This document shows positions 1 through 7,929 of a stretch of 54,330 bases of DNA, one piece after another. Source of the DNA: an uncultured Mailhella sp. (GTDB taxonomy: Bacteria; Desulfobacterota; Desulfovibrionia; Desulfovibrionales; Desulfovibrionaceae); the NCBI GenBank assembly GCA_944322695.1, contig CALUPQ010000188.1:1-54330 (forward strand), written 5' to 3'. The notes under the pieces were generated by a model. The model ran no database searches. It saw only the letters and a list, made by a program, of their open reading frames with translations, and was not told the origin of the DNA. Positions within the stretch are counted from its first letter, which is position 1. Every line of letters starts with the position of its first letter. The position numbers and the translations under genes were made by a program.

Positions 1-16
1 TGAGGAGTTTTTATAG

Positions 17-292
17 ATGTTTGGCATCGGCAGCACAGAATTGCTGGTCATCCTGGTCGTGGCGCTTCTTGTTCTCGGACCCAAGAATCTGCCCAAAATA
101 GCCCATACGCTCGGCCGCGCCATGGGAGAGTTCCGTCGGGTTTCCACGGAATTTCAGCGCACCCTCAATACGGAAATAGCCTTTGAGGAAGAAAGTGAAA
201 AGGCCAAGGCAAGAAAGGCCGAAGCCGACAAGGCGAAGGCCGCTTCCGGTTCGTCCGGCAGCGACGCTGCGGACACGGAAAACAAGGCCTGA
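17..292 (+). CDS. tatB: Sec-independent translocase subunit TatB
   Basis: A 91-residue protein of the TatA/TatB family. It starts with a short periplasmic segment, then one membrane helix (about residues 7-21, ELLVILVVALLVLGP), the family hinge and an amphipathic helix (KNLPKIAHTLGRAMGEF), and ends in a charged Lys/Glu/Ala-rich cytoplasmic tail. TatB pairs with TatC to recognise twin-arginine signal peptides and build the export pore for folded proteins. A GAGGAG ribosome site lies just before the start. tatC begins 13 bp after the stop, so the two are co-transcribed. TatB rather than TatA is called because tatC is directly downstream and the FGIGSTEL start is TatB-like. No second TatA-type gene is visible here. 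A carboxylesterase at 51963 carries a Tat signal and is a likely substrate. Confidence 0.93.
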   Translation: MFGIGSTELLVILVVALLVLGPKNLPKIAHTLGRAMGEFRRVSTEFQRTLNTEIAFEEESEKAKARKAEADKAKAASGSSGSDAADTENKA

Positions 293-305
293 GCGGGCGG
301 ACGGT

Positions 306-1562
306 ATGGAAGACAAAGAATATCCCCTTCCCCCGGACACCGGGGAAAAGAAACAGGATGACGGTTCCGCGACGGAACCGAATCTCGCCTCATATTACGC
401 CGCCGCCGCGTCTGCCGCAGACTCCGGCCGCACCTTCCCTGAAGAAAACGGTCAGGACGAACCTTCCGAAGAGCAGCCTTCTTCCGATACTGCCTCGCCG
501 GAAGAGCCTTCCGCCGCGCCCTCCGATTCGCAGGACACGGAAGAAGTTCCCTCCTCCGACATTTCCGACGACGGAAGCCCGCACGGCCCTCTCGACCTTT
601 TTTCCGAAGCCGGGAATGAAGACGCCGGGAAGGATGACGGGGAAAAGGCCGTAACGCCGGATGCCGGCAGTTCCGAGCCCGTGCCTCCCTATGAAAACGC
701 TCCCGTCATCGGCGCTTTTCAGAAGCCTGAAAAGGTTGAAGAGCGCAGCGTGCAGTCCGCGCAGGACGATGACGACGAAGAGGAAGGCGCGGAAGACGAC
801 GTGCCCATGAGCATCATAGGGCATCTCAACGAGCTGCGTCGCCGCCTGTTCCGCATCGTCATCATCGTCATTCTCGGCTTCGTGGCCTTCTATGGCGTGT
901 CCGAGCCTCTGTACGGCTTCCTTTCCGCGCCGCTTCAGGCCTGCATGCCCGAAGGCAGCAAGCTCATCTACACCTCGCCCCAGGGAGCGTTCTTCACCTA
1001 CATGAAGGTGGCTCTCGTGGCGTCGCTGTTCGGCACGAGTCCCTTCAGCTTCTACCAGCTTTGGGCCTTCATCGCACCCGGCCTCTACCGCGAGGAACGG
1101 CGGGCCGTGCTGCCGCTGGCCTTCTTCTCCTCCATCTTTTTCCTGGCGGGCGCGGCGTTCTGCTTCTTCCTGGTGTTCCCCATCGCCTTCCAGTTCTTCA
1201 TGGGATTTGCGACGGAAACCATCGTGCCCATGATATCGGTGGAAGAATACCTCAGCTTTGCGCTCAAGCTGCTCATCGCCTTCGGCGTGGTGTTCGAAAT
1301 GCCGCTGTTCGCGTACTTCCTCTCACGCTTCGGCCTGCTTACCCCGGCCTTCATGCGCCGCTCCCGGCGCTACGCCATACTGGTCATCTTCATCGTGGCC
1401 GCCATACTCACCCCGCCGGACGTGTTCTCCCAGTGCCTCATGGCCATGCCCATGCTTCTGCTCTATGAAGTGAGCATCTATGTCTCGGCCGCGGCCTATA
1501 AGAAAAAGGACGAAGGCAGGGAAAAACAGAAATCTGCAAACACCGAAGAAGGGGACGCATGA
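306..1562 (+). CDS. tatC: Sec-independent translocase subunit TatC with a long acidic N-terminal extension
   Basis: The TatC core starts near residue 168 with [10 protein letters not shown] and has six hydrophobic segments. The conserved FIAPGLY loop is present. TatC binds the twin-arginine signal peptide in the inner membrane. The ATG at 306 was chosen because it follows the tatB stop; the frame stays open further upstream (to 183), but that would overlap tatB. The first ~167 residues are unusual: a Glu/Asp/Ser/Pro-rich, probably disordered segment not found in ordinary TatC of ~250 residues. A shorter form could start at the internal ATG at 807, which encodes the Met just before the core. 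The stop overlaps hisB by 4 bp (ATGA). The C-terminus is a short Lys/Glu tail. The family call is firm; the role of the extension is unknown. Confidence 0.93.
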   Translation: MEDKEYPLPPDTGEKKQDDGSATEPNLASYYAAAASAADSGRTFPEENGQDEPSEEQPSSDTASPEEPSAAPSDSQDTEEVPSSDISDDGSPHGPLDLFSEAGNEDAGKDDGEKAVTPDAGSSEPVPPYENAPVIGAFQKPEKVEERSVQSAQDDDDEEEGAEDDVPMSIIGHLNELRRRLFRIVIIVILGFVAFYGVSEPLYGFLSAPLQACMPEGSKLIYTSPQGAFFTYMKVALVASLFGTSPFSFYQLWAFIAPGLYREERRAVLPLAFFSSIFFLAGAAFCFFLVFPIAFQFFMGFATETIVPMISVEEYLSFALKLLIAFGVVFEMPLFAYFLSRFGLLTPAFMRRSRRYAILVIFIVAAILTPPDVFSQCLMAMPMLLLYEVSIYVSAAAYKKKDEGREKQKSANTEEGDA

Positions 1563-2164
1563 TGCTGCAGGAACTCTCTCCCCGCTCCGCCTCGCTCTCG
1601 CGCTCCACGGGCGAAACCTCCGTAAAGCTGAACCTTCTGCTGGACGGCTCGGGTGAAACCACCATTTCCACCGGTTTCGGCATGCTCGACCACATGCTCA
1701 CGCTCCTGGCCTTCTGGGCAAAGTTCGATTTGCGTCTCACCTGTTCCGGTGACATGCATGTCGACGCCCATCACACCACGGAGGATGTGGCTCTGAGTCT
1801 CGGCAGGGCGCTTCGCGAAGCGCTCGGCGACAGAAAGGGCATTGCCCGCGCAGGCTGGGCCAGAGTGCCCATGGACGAGGCCCTCGCCGACGTCACCGTG
1901 GATTTGTCCGGCCGTCCGTGGCTGGAGTTTCGGGGCGACGAACTGCTGCCTCCGGTCATGGCCGGCGAAGAGAAGGACCTGTGGCGGGAATTCTACAAAG
2001 CCCTTGCCACGGCAGCGCAGTGCAACATCCACATCTCATTCCAGTACGGCAAAAACGGCCATCATCTTCTGGAATCCGCCGCCAAGGGACTGGGCCTTGC
2101 GCTGGCGCAGGCTGTACGACGCAGCGACGACCGCATGCCCAGCACCAAGGGGAGTCTCGACTGA
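1559..2164 (+). CDS. hisB: Imidazoleglycerol-phosphate dehydratase HisB
   Basis: A 201-residue monofunctional HisB, the usual length. It dehydrates imidazoleglycerol phosphate to imidazole acetol phosphate in histidine synthesis. The metal-binding, histidine-rich motifs are visible: [19 protein letters not shown] and, near the C-terminus, [13 protein letters not shown]. There is no fused histidinol-phosphatase domain. The gene overlaps the tatC stop by 4 bp (ATGA) and its own stop overlaps the next lipoprotein gene by 1 base, so translation along tatC-hisB-lipoprotein-hisA is probably coupled. An alternative start is the second Met three bases downstream. Confidence 0.96.
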   Translation: MMLQELSPRSASLSRSTGETSVKLNLLLDGSGETTISTGFGMLDHMLTLLAFWAKFDLRLTCSGDMHVDAHHTTEDVALSLGRALREALGDRKGIARAGWARVPMDEALADVTVDLSGRPWLEFRGDELLPPVMAGEEKDLWREFYKALATAAQCNIHISFQYGKNGHHLLESAAKGLGLALAQAVRRSDDRMPSTKGSLD

Positions 2165-2799
2165 TGTTTTTCCGCCATTTTCTTCTCGCCCTGTGCAGCC
2201 TGTGCCTTCTGGCCGGCTGCCAGAAGGCTCCTGAGCAGCAGCGTCTCATCATGCCGGACCTGGTGGTGGCCATCGCGCCCTTCACCCAGCCCAAGCAGAC
2301 CAACGAACTGCTCTCCGGCTTCATTCCCGAAGACCAGCAGCCCGTTTCCGAAGAAACGCTTGCCAAAATGGACACGCTGTTCCGCGACAAGCTCAACTCC
2401 GCAAAGCATCCCTACGTATTTCTGAGCGACGCCGACATCACCGGCGACATGGCCAGAGACTCCCGCGGACGCCGCAACGCCCTGATGACATGGGCCGAGC
2501 GTGCCAGAGCCGCCGGCGCGGACATGATTATCGTGCCGCAGGTCATCACCATGCAGGAGCGCGTGGGCGGCAAGGCCGGCGTGGTGTCCGCCGCGGCCGT
2601 CAACGAGGACTTCTACCTCATCGACGCGCGCGAACCCGCAACGCTCGTCATGCGCAGCCACTTTGCCGAAGAACAGAAACCCCTTACCAGCGACATCACC
2701 AAAATCGGCACGTTCTTCCGCCGCGGCGGCAGCTGGCTCACGGCTCTTGAACTGGCCGCGGAAGGCATGGACAAGGCCGTGGAGGAATTCGGGCTATGA
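2164..2799 (+). CDS. Putative outer-membrane lipoprotein inside the tat/his operon
   Basis: A 211-residue protein with a lipoprotein signal peptide: basic start, hydrophobic stretch, then LLAGC with the lipidated Cys at residue 19. The mature part has alternating short hydrophobic strands ([22 protein letters not shown]) that resemble the small periplasmic lipoproteins with a CsgG/TolB-N-like fold, but I cannot assign a family. The frame is open upstream within hisB; the ATG at 2164 was chosen because it gives a complete signal peptide and a TGATG junction with hisB. The last four bases overlap hisA. Why an envelope lipoprotein is translationally coupled to two histidine enzymes is unclear; the tight packing itself is seen directly. 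Confidence 0.8.
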   Translation: MFFRHFLLALCSLCLLAGCQKAPEQQRLIMPDLVVAIAPFTQPKQTNELLSGFIPEDQQPVSEETLAKMDTLFRDKLNSAKHPYVFLSDADITGDMARDSRGRRNALMTWAERARAAGADMIIVPQVITMQERVGGKAGVVSAAAVNEDFYLIDAREPATLVMRSHFAEEQKPLTSDITKIGTFFRRGGSWLTALELAAEGMDKAVEEFGL

Positions 2800-3533
2800 T
2801 TATCTTTCCCGCCGTGGATTTGCAGGACGGCAAGGCCGTACGCCTGAAACAGGGCAGAGCCGAAGAGTCCACCGTTTTCAACGACGACCCCGTGGCCGCC
2901 GCGCTGCACTGGCAGAATCAGGGTGCTGAATGGCTGCACCTCATCGACCTCGACGGTGCCTTTCAGGGCAGAAGCGTCAATGCGGACCTCGTGGCCCGCA
3001 TCAGTGCGGCGTTGAACATTCCCATCGAGCTCGGCGGCGGCGTCCGCGATGAAGACGCGGCGCGCATGTGGTTCGATGCCGGTGTCACCAGACTCATCAT
3101 CGGCACCATGGCGCTGGAGAAGCCGAAGGAATTCGCCCGCCTCTGCTCGCTCTTTCCCGGCAGGATAGGCGTTTCCCTCGACGCCGTGGACGGCCGCCTC
3201 AAAACCCGCGGCTGGGTCGCCGATGCGGGCCTTACGGTGGACGAAGTCCTGCCCCGCCTTGTGGAGGACGGCACGGCCTTCATCATCTATACCGACATCG
3301 CCCGCGACGGCATGCAGAGCGGCGTGAACATGCCCATGCTCACCCACCTTGCCACGGTCAGTCCCGTACCCGTGGTGGCCGCCGGCGGCGTATCCACTCT
3401 GGAGGACATCAAGGCTCTCTATCCTCTCAGCGTCAACGCCCATCTGGAAGGCGCCATCTCCGGCCGCGCCATCTATGAAGGAACGCTGAACCTTCCCGAA
3501 GCCATGGCCTGGATACGGGAACAGAAAGCCTGA
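2796..3533 (+). CDS. hisA: Phosphoribosylformimino-5-aminoimidazole carboxamide ribotide isomerase HisA
   Basis: A 245-residue (beta/alpha)8-barrel enzyme of histidine synthesis that performs the Amadori rearrangement of ProFAR to PRFAR. Family signatures are present: [14 protein letters not shown] at the start with the catalytic Asp at residue 8, [26 protein letters not shown] and [13 protein letters not shown], the last three shaping the active site and the phosphate sites. It overlaps the preceding lipoprotein gene by 4 bp (ATGA) and is the last gene of the operon, followed by a strong hairpin terminator. hisF and the other his genes are not in the window. Confidence 0.96.
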   Translation: MIIFPAVDLQDGKAVRLKQGRAEESTVFNDDPVAAALHWQNQGAEWLHLIDLDGAFQGRSVNADLVARISAALNIPIELGGGVRDEDAARMWFDAGVTRLIIGTMALEKPKEFARLCSLFPGRIGVSLDAVDGRLKTRGWVADAGLTVDEVLPRLVEDGTAFIIYTDIARDGMQSGVNMPMLTHLATVSPVPVVAAGGVSTLEDIKALYPLSVNAHLEGAISGRAIYEGTLNLPEAMAWIREQKA

Positions 3534-3554
3534 CATTCCCTTTCAGTCTCATCT

Positions 3555-3590
3555 CGAAAAGCCCGCACCGAAACCGGTTCGGGCTTTTCG
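3555..3590 (+). terminator. Terminator of the tatB-hisA operon
   Basis: An 11-bp perfect inverted repeat (arms 3555-3565 and 3580-3590, CGAAAAGCCCG and its complement) with a second 4-bp stem inside the loop. It lies 22 bp after the hisA stop. The right arm carries a TTTT run, as expected for an intrinsic terminator. Confidence 0.75.
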
Positions 3591-4066
3591 TCACTCTGAA
3601 GGACGACGCACGGGTCATGACACACCGACACAGTGCCCAGTTTTCCCCCCTGCCGACCGTTCCGTACTCGAATACGCCCCATGCTTCCACCGCCCGTGGA
3701 CGGATTTCCGACGCCGTGCCTCTTCACGACCGACCCGTCTGACCGCACTTTTCTTTCAGAACAAACGGCCCCACCATCCGACAGGCGTACGCACCTTGCG
3801 CAGCCGCCTGACGAGAGGAAGCGGCCCCCTGACCCGGCAGAAATTCAGAACGCCGAAGCTCTTACGGCAAAGGTGGAACGCATACGCCTCATGGCTTTCG
3901 GCCCATCCATAGCCCTGCCCCGCGTTCTGCGCACCGCCTCATGCGCTGGAGACCCGACGTGGCCGATAGTCGCCGGCTTCGGCCGTCAGCATGCCGGCCG
4001 AGCTCGGCGTTTTCTCCACATCGGCTTTGCCTGCGCCCTCCTCGACGACCTGCTGCCCATCTGACA
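3591..4066. other. Intergenic region without a convincing gene
   Basis: About 480 bp between two converging units (hisA terminator on the left, EamA gene terminator on the right). Open frames exist on both strands, but their products are Pro/Arg-rich with no ribosome site or recognisable domain. I see no RNA gene or repeat here. Confidence 0.5.
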
Positions 4067-4067
4067 T

Positions 4068-4107
4068 GAAAAGGCGCCTCTCCCGATAAACGGAAGAGAC
4101 GCCTTTC
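4068..4107 (-). terminator. Terminator of the B3/B4-EamA unit
   Basis: A long hairpin with arms around 4068-4084 and 4091-4107 (AAAGGCG followed by CTCT, pairing with AGAGACGCCTTT with one G-U pair). On the minus strand it ends in CCTTTTC, 20 bp after the stop of the permease gene. Confidence 0.65.
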
Positions 4108-4128
4108 AAACATAACGACGTAAAAAGC

Positions 4129-5004
4129 CTACTTTCTCAGCGTAAGCAGCAGCACCGAGCCGATGACCAGCGCACACCCTATCCATCCGATGAGGGAGAA
4201 GTTCTCATTCCACAGCCACCAGCAGAGCAGCGTGCTGACCACGGGCTCCAGATTTCCCAGAATGGCGGCCTGCACGGGGGAAAGGTAACGCAGGGACTGG
4301 CCGTACCAGTAGTAGGAAACATAGGTGGACACGAAGCTGAGCACGAAAAGGGCGCCTGCCGCGTGCAGGCTCATCGGTCCGAGGTGGGCAAAGAAAAACA
4401 GCACCGCCGCGGCGGGAAGAAAGGTCAGAGCAAAAAGGGCCTGCGTGGAATAGCGGTCCTTGTACCAGGCAAAGAACAGGAACTGGAAGGCATAGGTGAA
4501 GCCGGAAAGCAGACCGCAGGCCAGGCCCACGTAGGAAACCTCGCCGCCGAGACTGCCGCCGGAAAGGCACACCAGCGTCGTTCCGGCCATGGCCAGCAGC
4601 AGCGCGGTCAGCTTCGCGGAATTTATGGCCTCATGGAACAGTATGCGCGAGAAGAAGGCCACCCACGCCGGAGCCGTGAACATGAGAATGATGGCAATGG
4701 CTCCGCCGCTTTTCTGGATGGATATCTGCAGTGAAAGAATGACGATGGAAACGTTGACGGCTCCGAAAAGCACCATGCTCGCCAAGTCGCGTCCTCCGGC
4801 CTTCAGGCCTCCGCGCAGCAGGGCATGGACGAGAAAGCAGAGACCGGAAACGGCCATGCGCCAGAACGCCACGGACGCGGGGTCCATGCCTTCCTCGAAG
4901 CACACGCGGGAAACAGGACCGATGATGGCCCATGCCAGAGCGGCCAGTACGCAGTAGATGGTGCCCATCCAGAATCCGCTTGCTTTTATGCCGACCGTTC
5001 TCAC
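4129..5004 (-). CDS. EamA/DMT-family membrane transporter
   Basis: A 291-residue drug/metabolite transporter-type permease with ten predicted membrane segments arranged as two EamA repeats (roughly residues 14-140 and 155-290). Typical features are the first repeat's AWAIIGPVSRVCFEEG and the second repeat's LSPVQAAILGNLEPVVSTLL. Family members export or import amino acids, nucleotide precursors or other small metabolites; the substrate cannot be read from sequence. The start is a GTG overlapping the stop of the upstream B3/B4 gene (GTGA), with GGAGGA 6 bp before it, so the two are translationally coupled. A possible later ATG lies 12 codons in. Confidence 0.88.
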   Translation of the reverse strand: MRTVGIKASGFWMGTIYCVLAALAWAIIGPVSRVCFEEGMDPASVAFWRMAVSGLCFLVHALLRGGLKAGGRDLASMVLFGAVNVSIVILSLQISIQKSGGAIAIILMFTAPAWVAFFSRILFHEAINSAKLTALLLAMAGTTLVCLSGGSLGGEVSYVGLACGLLSGFTYAFQFLFFAWYKDRYSTQALFALTFLPAAAVLFFFAHLGPMSLHAAGALFVLSFVSTYVSYYWYGQSLRYLSPVQAAILGNLEPVVSTLLCWWLWNENFSLIGWIGCALVIGSVLLLTLRK

Positions 5005-5678
5005 TCGTCATCCTCCACCATGCCGTACGTCAGCCTTTCTGCACCGGCAAGCTCTTTAAAACGCCGCACCGCAAGCTCCAGCGCCCTTTCCAGGTTCTCT
5101 CTCGCAGAAAAGGAATAGATGATTGTCAGCAGACGGCGGCTTTCGGGCCGCACCATGGCTCTCGTGGAATCGCTGGTGGGACTGCCCACGGCGCCTTCCG
5201 CATCGGCCAGAAGCGGCATGTGTTCAAGGTCCAGGGTGTCCTTTCCTATTCCGGCATAGCTCTCACCGGGCAGACCGCGCCGGAAAACGAGCGTCCCCTC
5301 CAGCGCATCCCTGTCGTACGACCCCAGAGAAAAGCCCGTCTCCAGAGAAACAAGGTTGTTCACGTCCACCACGGCATTGATGCGGTAAAGCTCCTTGCCC
5401 TGCCGTACGCGTCGGTACAGGGCTTCGGAGGAAACTCTCCAGCGTCCCGGGTCTCTGCCGCAGGCCTTGTATGCCTTTCTGGCATCTCCTATGCCCGGCA
5501 TGTCGGCCAGCGGCGTGGATTCCAGCCGGGCCGCAAGGTCCGGCAGAAGAGCGTCCATGCGCTGCCACACCGATTCGCACGGCCTGCCCGGGTCCGCCTC
5601 ATAGCAAAGCCAGCCCAGCCGGCACTCCGGCCAGAGAGAAAGAATCCCGCCATCTATGCGAATATCCGTTCCGCACAT
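5001..5678 (-). CDS. B3/B4 tRNA-binding domain protein
   Basis: A 225-residue stand-alone B3/B4 domain protein, the fold that forms the editing/tRNA-binding region of the phenylalanyl-tRNA synthetase beta chain. Recognisable stretches are GIGDARKAYKACGRDP, RRVRQGKELYRINAVVDVNNLVSLETGFSLGSYD and the C-terminal GSPTSDSTRAMV. Stand-alone members are widespread in bacteria and may act on mischarged tRNA or bind amino acids, but this is not established. The gene shares a 4-bp overlap with the EamA transporter, suggesting both handle the same small molecule, perhaps an amino acid. It starts 22 bp downstream of the tRNA-Ala terminator on the same strand. Confidence 0.85.
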   Translation of the reverse strand: MCGTDIRIDGGILSLWPECRLGWLCYEADPGRPCESVWQRMDALLPDLAARLESTPLADMPGIGDARKAYKACGRDPGRWRVSSEALYRRVRQGKELYRINAVVDVNNLVSLETGFSLGSYDRDALEGTLVFRRGLPGESYAGIGKDTLDLEHMPLLADAEGAVGSPTSDSTRAMVRPESRRLLTIIYSFSARENLERALELAVRRFKELAGAERLTYGMVEDDE

Positions 5679-5700
5679 GTTCAGCTCCGGAATGTAGATG

Positions 5701-5731
5701 AAAAAAAAGCCGCCTGTTCATACAGGCGGCT
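5701..5731 (-). terminator. Terminator of tRNA-Ala(GGC)
   Basis: A 10-bp perfect stem (5708-5717 with 5722-5731, loop TCAT) starting 6 bp beyond the CCA end of the tRNA and followed on the minus strand by eight T residues. It separates the tRNA from the B3/B4 gene. Confidence 0.85.
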
Positions 5732-5813
<82 letters not shown>

Positions 5814-5896
5814 GTTGCAGAAGTAGGTTTGCCAGATTCGGTCCCGCCCGTCAAGCGAAAATATGCTTCCCGGGCATTTTTTCCGAACTCCCCGGC

Positions 5897-6202
5897 TTAC
5901 TCCAGCACCGCCAGCGCATCCAGCACAGGCTGAAGGGTGCCCTCCTCCTGGGCCTCGCGCATGAGACGGCCGATGTACTGAAGCTGACGCCGCTTCGCCT
6001 CGTAGCCGGAAAGCCTGTCATATTCCTCCATGCCTTCCTTCAAGTCCGCAGGCAGCGGCAGACGCGCTCTTTTGACGGCGGGAATTTTCGCAAGACGCTC
6101 GCCCACGGCCTGAAGGGCCGCGCTGTCGCGTTTTTTCTGCGAACGGCTTACCCGTTCCTCCTCGGCCTCGCCGCCTATCTGATAACGATTCTTGCGGGGC
6201 AT
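5897..6202 (-). CDS. DarP/YjgA-like ribosome-associated protein (DUF615), short form
   Basis: A 101-residue, highly charged, helical protein matching the DUF615 (YjgA/DarP) pattern: MPRKNR start, SRSQKKRDSAALQAVGERL, and the C-terminal DRLSGYEAKRRQLQYIGRLMRE. In E. coli the protein binds late pre-50S ribosomes and aids assembly. This copy is about half the length of the enterobacterial protein, lacking the extra C-terminal region, so it is a compact version rather than a truncation. The start codon directly follows the stop codon of the upstream 125-residue protein (TAAATG), so translation is likely coupled. Confidence 0.8.
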   Translation of the reverse strand: MPRKNRYQIGGEAEEERVSRSQKKRDSAALQAVGERLAKIPAVKRARLPLPADLKEGMEEYDRLSGYEAKRRQLQYIGRLMREAQEEGTLQPVLDALAVLE

Positions 6203-6580
6203 TTACTGCTGTACCTCGGGACCGCCGTCTTCGGGGTTGAAATTGGCGCTCTCTTCCATTTCCAGCGTGTCAATCTTCTCTTCCAGCCACTCCATCAGCG
6301 CGCGGGCCGTGTGATAGTTGAACAGGACGCGGGAATGGATGTGGCGGGTGATGACGCGCTCTTCCTCATCAAAAGGAACGACTTCCGCACCGAAGGCGCC
6401 GTCCGGTTCCACGGCTCTTTCGGAAAACGAAGGAAGCTTGTCGCTCTCCACATAGAAATTCACTTCGATTTCGCCCTGGGGATTGATGCCTCCCCATACG
6501 CCGTGCGTGTACTGAAGGCGGCAGCCGGGCTCCTGGCTGTATTCGTAGCGCACTCTGCTGGGATATCTTATCTGACTCAT
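6203..6580 (-). CDS. Conserved-looking protein of unknown function, coupled to the DarP-like gene
   Basis: A 125-residue acidic soluble protein without signal peptide or membrane segment. A GAGAGG ribosome site precedes the ATG. Its N-terminal half has a strand-rich pattern (EIEVNFYVESDKLP) and its C-terminal part a helix following ITRHIHSRVLFNYHTARALMEWLEEKIDTLE. That layout loosely resembles DUF3467 proteins, but the resemblance is weak and I do not claim membership. The stop codon abuts the start of the ribosome-assembly-type gene downstream, which suggests a related role. It diverges from the gene at 6780. Confidence 0.65.
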   Translation of the reverse strand: MSQIRYPSRVRYEYSQEPGCRLQYTHGVWGGINPQGEIEVNFYVESDKLPSFSERAVEPDGAFGAEVVPFDEEERVITRHIHSRVLFNYHTARALMEWLEEKIDTLEMEESANFNPEDGGPEVQQ

Positions 6581-6779
6581 GCAAACCTCTCAAAAATGAC
6601 CGCCTCGCGGGCAGGCGCAGCCTTTCTTCATAGCCTTACTTGTCCGGCAAGTAAAGGAGCAGATTCCCTTCCGGGGGCCTGCGGCACTTGACGTAAAGGC
6701 GGCCTCACGGCACATTGGGGCATTCCTGACGCCCCGCGGCGACAGGCCCCTCCGACATTTCTCCCGAAAGGAATTTCTT

Positions 6780-7340
6780 ATGAACAGCTACACCAAGGAA
6801 ACGCTGCAGGTCCGCCCCATTTTCGACTTTGAACTGCTGCTGAGCCTTCTTTCCGAAAAGCGTCTGGGCGGCAAGGTGCTCGAGGAAATGGCCGAAGCCT
6901 GGGAACGCTGGCTGCCGAAGCTGCATGCCATCAAACTGGAAACCGGCAAGGGCCGCTATCTGGCTCTGTGGCTCGAACAGGACGTGGAAAAGGAAGTGGA
7001 CGAAGAATGGGCGAAGTCCTCCGAGTACGGCTACCGTCTGAGCGCCCTTGCCCAGACCATGTGCCAGTGCGCCGTCTATCAGCTCATGCCCGAAGTGGAG
7101 GAGGCCGGCTGCGCCCCCGCTCCCCAGCCCACCGCCGCGCTCTGCGAGGCGCTTGCCGCCGAAGGGCTGGACTATCAGGAAGTGACGCACTCCATGCTGC
7201 CCAAGTTCAGCGTGCTCACGCCCTATCCCTTCCGCGGCGCGTGCGACATCTGCTATCTGCGCAAGGAATGCCCCAAGGCCAACGGACAGGGAAACCAGTT
7301 CCGCACCTTCGAAATCGGCGGAGAGCCGGAAAAGGCGTAG
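6780..7340 (+). CDS. Unknown protein with a C-terminal CX2CX5C motif
   Basis: A 186-residue soluble protein that I do not recognise. The first two thirds are helical and acidic with many Glu/Leu/Trp residues (EMAEAWERWLPKLHAIKLE). Near the C-terminus are CDICYLRKEC preceded by a separate Cys in GAC, plus two cysteines in MCQCAVYQL, which could bind zinc or an iron-sulfur cluster. An AAGGAA ribosome site lies before the ATG. dgkA starts 2 bp after its stop, so the pair form one unit. Confidence 0.7.
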   Translation: MNSYTKETLQVRPIFDFELLLSLLSEKRLGGKVLEEMAEAWERWLPKLHAIKLETGKGRYLALWLEQDVEKEVDEEWAKSSEYGYRLSALAQTMCQCAVYQLMPEVEEAGCAPAPQPTAALCEALAAEGLDYQEVTHSMLPKFSVLTPYPFRGACDICYLRKECPKANGQGNQFRTFEIGGEPEKA

Positions 7341-7342
7341 CC

Positions 7343-7717
7343 ATGGACCGCGAACGCATGAAGGAGGGCTTCCTCCACATCTTCAAGGCCGCGGGCTATT
7401 CGCTGGCCGGACTGAAGACGGGACTGCGCCTCAGCCTTGCCTTCCGGCAGGAAACGGGCATTCTCATCCTGCTTCTCATTCTGCTCGCCGCATATCAGAA
7501 ACCCGTCACCACCTGGCTTATCGCCGTCGGCGCCTGGTTTCTGGTCATGATGGCGGAACTCATCAACACCGCCATCGAAGAAACGCTCAATCTCATCACG
7601 AAAGACTACAACATTGCGGTAAAGAACGCCAAGGACATGGCCTCCGCAGCCGTGTTCCTCATGCTGGCCGTCAACGCCGCGCTGTGGCTTTGCATGTTCG
7701 TCCTGAAGCTGTTCTAG
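7343..7717 (+). CDS. dgkA: Diacylglycerol kinase DgkA
   Basis: A 124-residue integral membrane kinase, close to the usual 120-residue size. It phosphorylates diacylglycerol (or undecaprenol in some bacteria) with ATP, recycling lipid released during envelope synthesis. Three membrane helices are seen, plus the signature AELINTAIEETLNLI and the following KNAKDMASAAVFL segment, which contain the catalytic Glu and ATP-binding residues. The frame is open upstream inside the previous gene; the ATG at 7343 fits the family start and lies 2 bp after that gene's stop. Confidence 0.93.
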   Translation: MDRERMKEGFLHIFKAAGYSLAGLKTGLRLSLAFRQETGILILLLILLAAYQKPVTTWLIAVGAWFLVMMAELINTAIEETLNLITKDYNIAVKNAKDMASAAVFLMLAVNAALWLCMFVLKLF

Positions 7718-7929
7718 CGAGGCTCCTGCCGAAGACGGAGTACCGAATGCACGGATTGCCCTGAAGTCATGCATCCTTCGCCATCGGGCTCCCCGCGCGC
7801 TCGGAAGATTCCCCGGAAAGCGCCTCGCCAAGAACCGCCCCGCATCCCGCCTTTCAACCCCGCCCGGGCAGAGTCCACCGGCAACGCCGGACTCCTTCTG
7901 CCTGCGCAATCCACCGCCGGAGAGCTCCC

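Noticed and set aside
3633-4064. A 143-codon plus-strand frame between hisA and the EamA gene
   Set aside because: Pro/Arg-rich product, no ribosome site, and it sits between two converging terminators.
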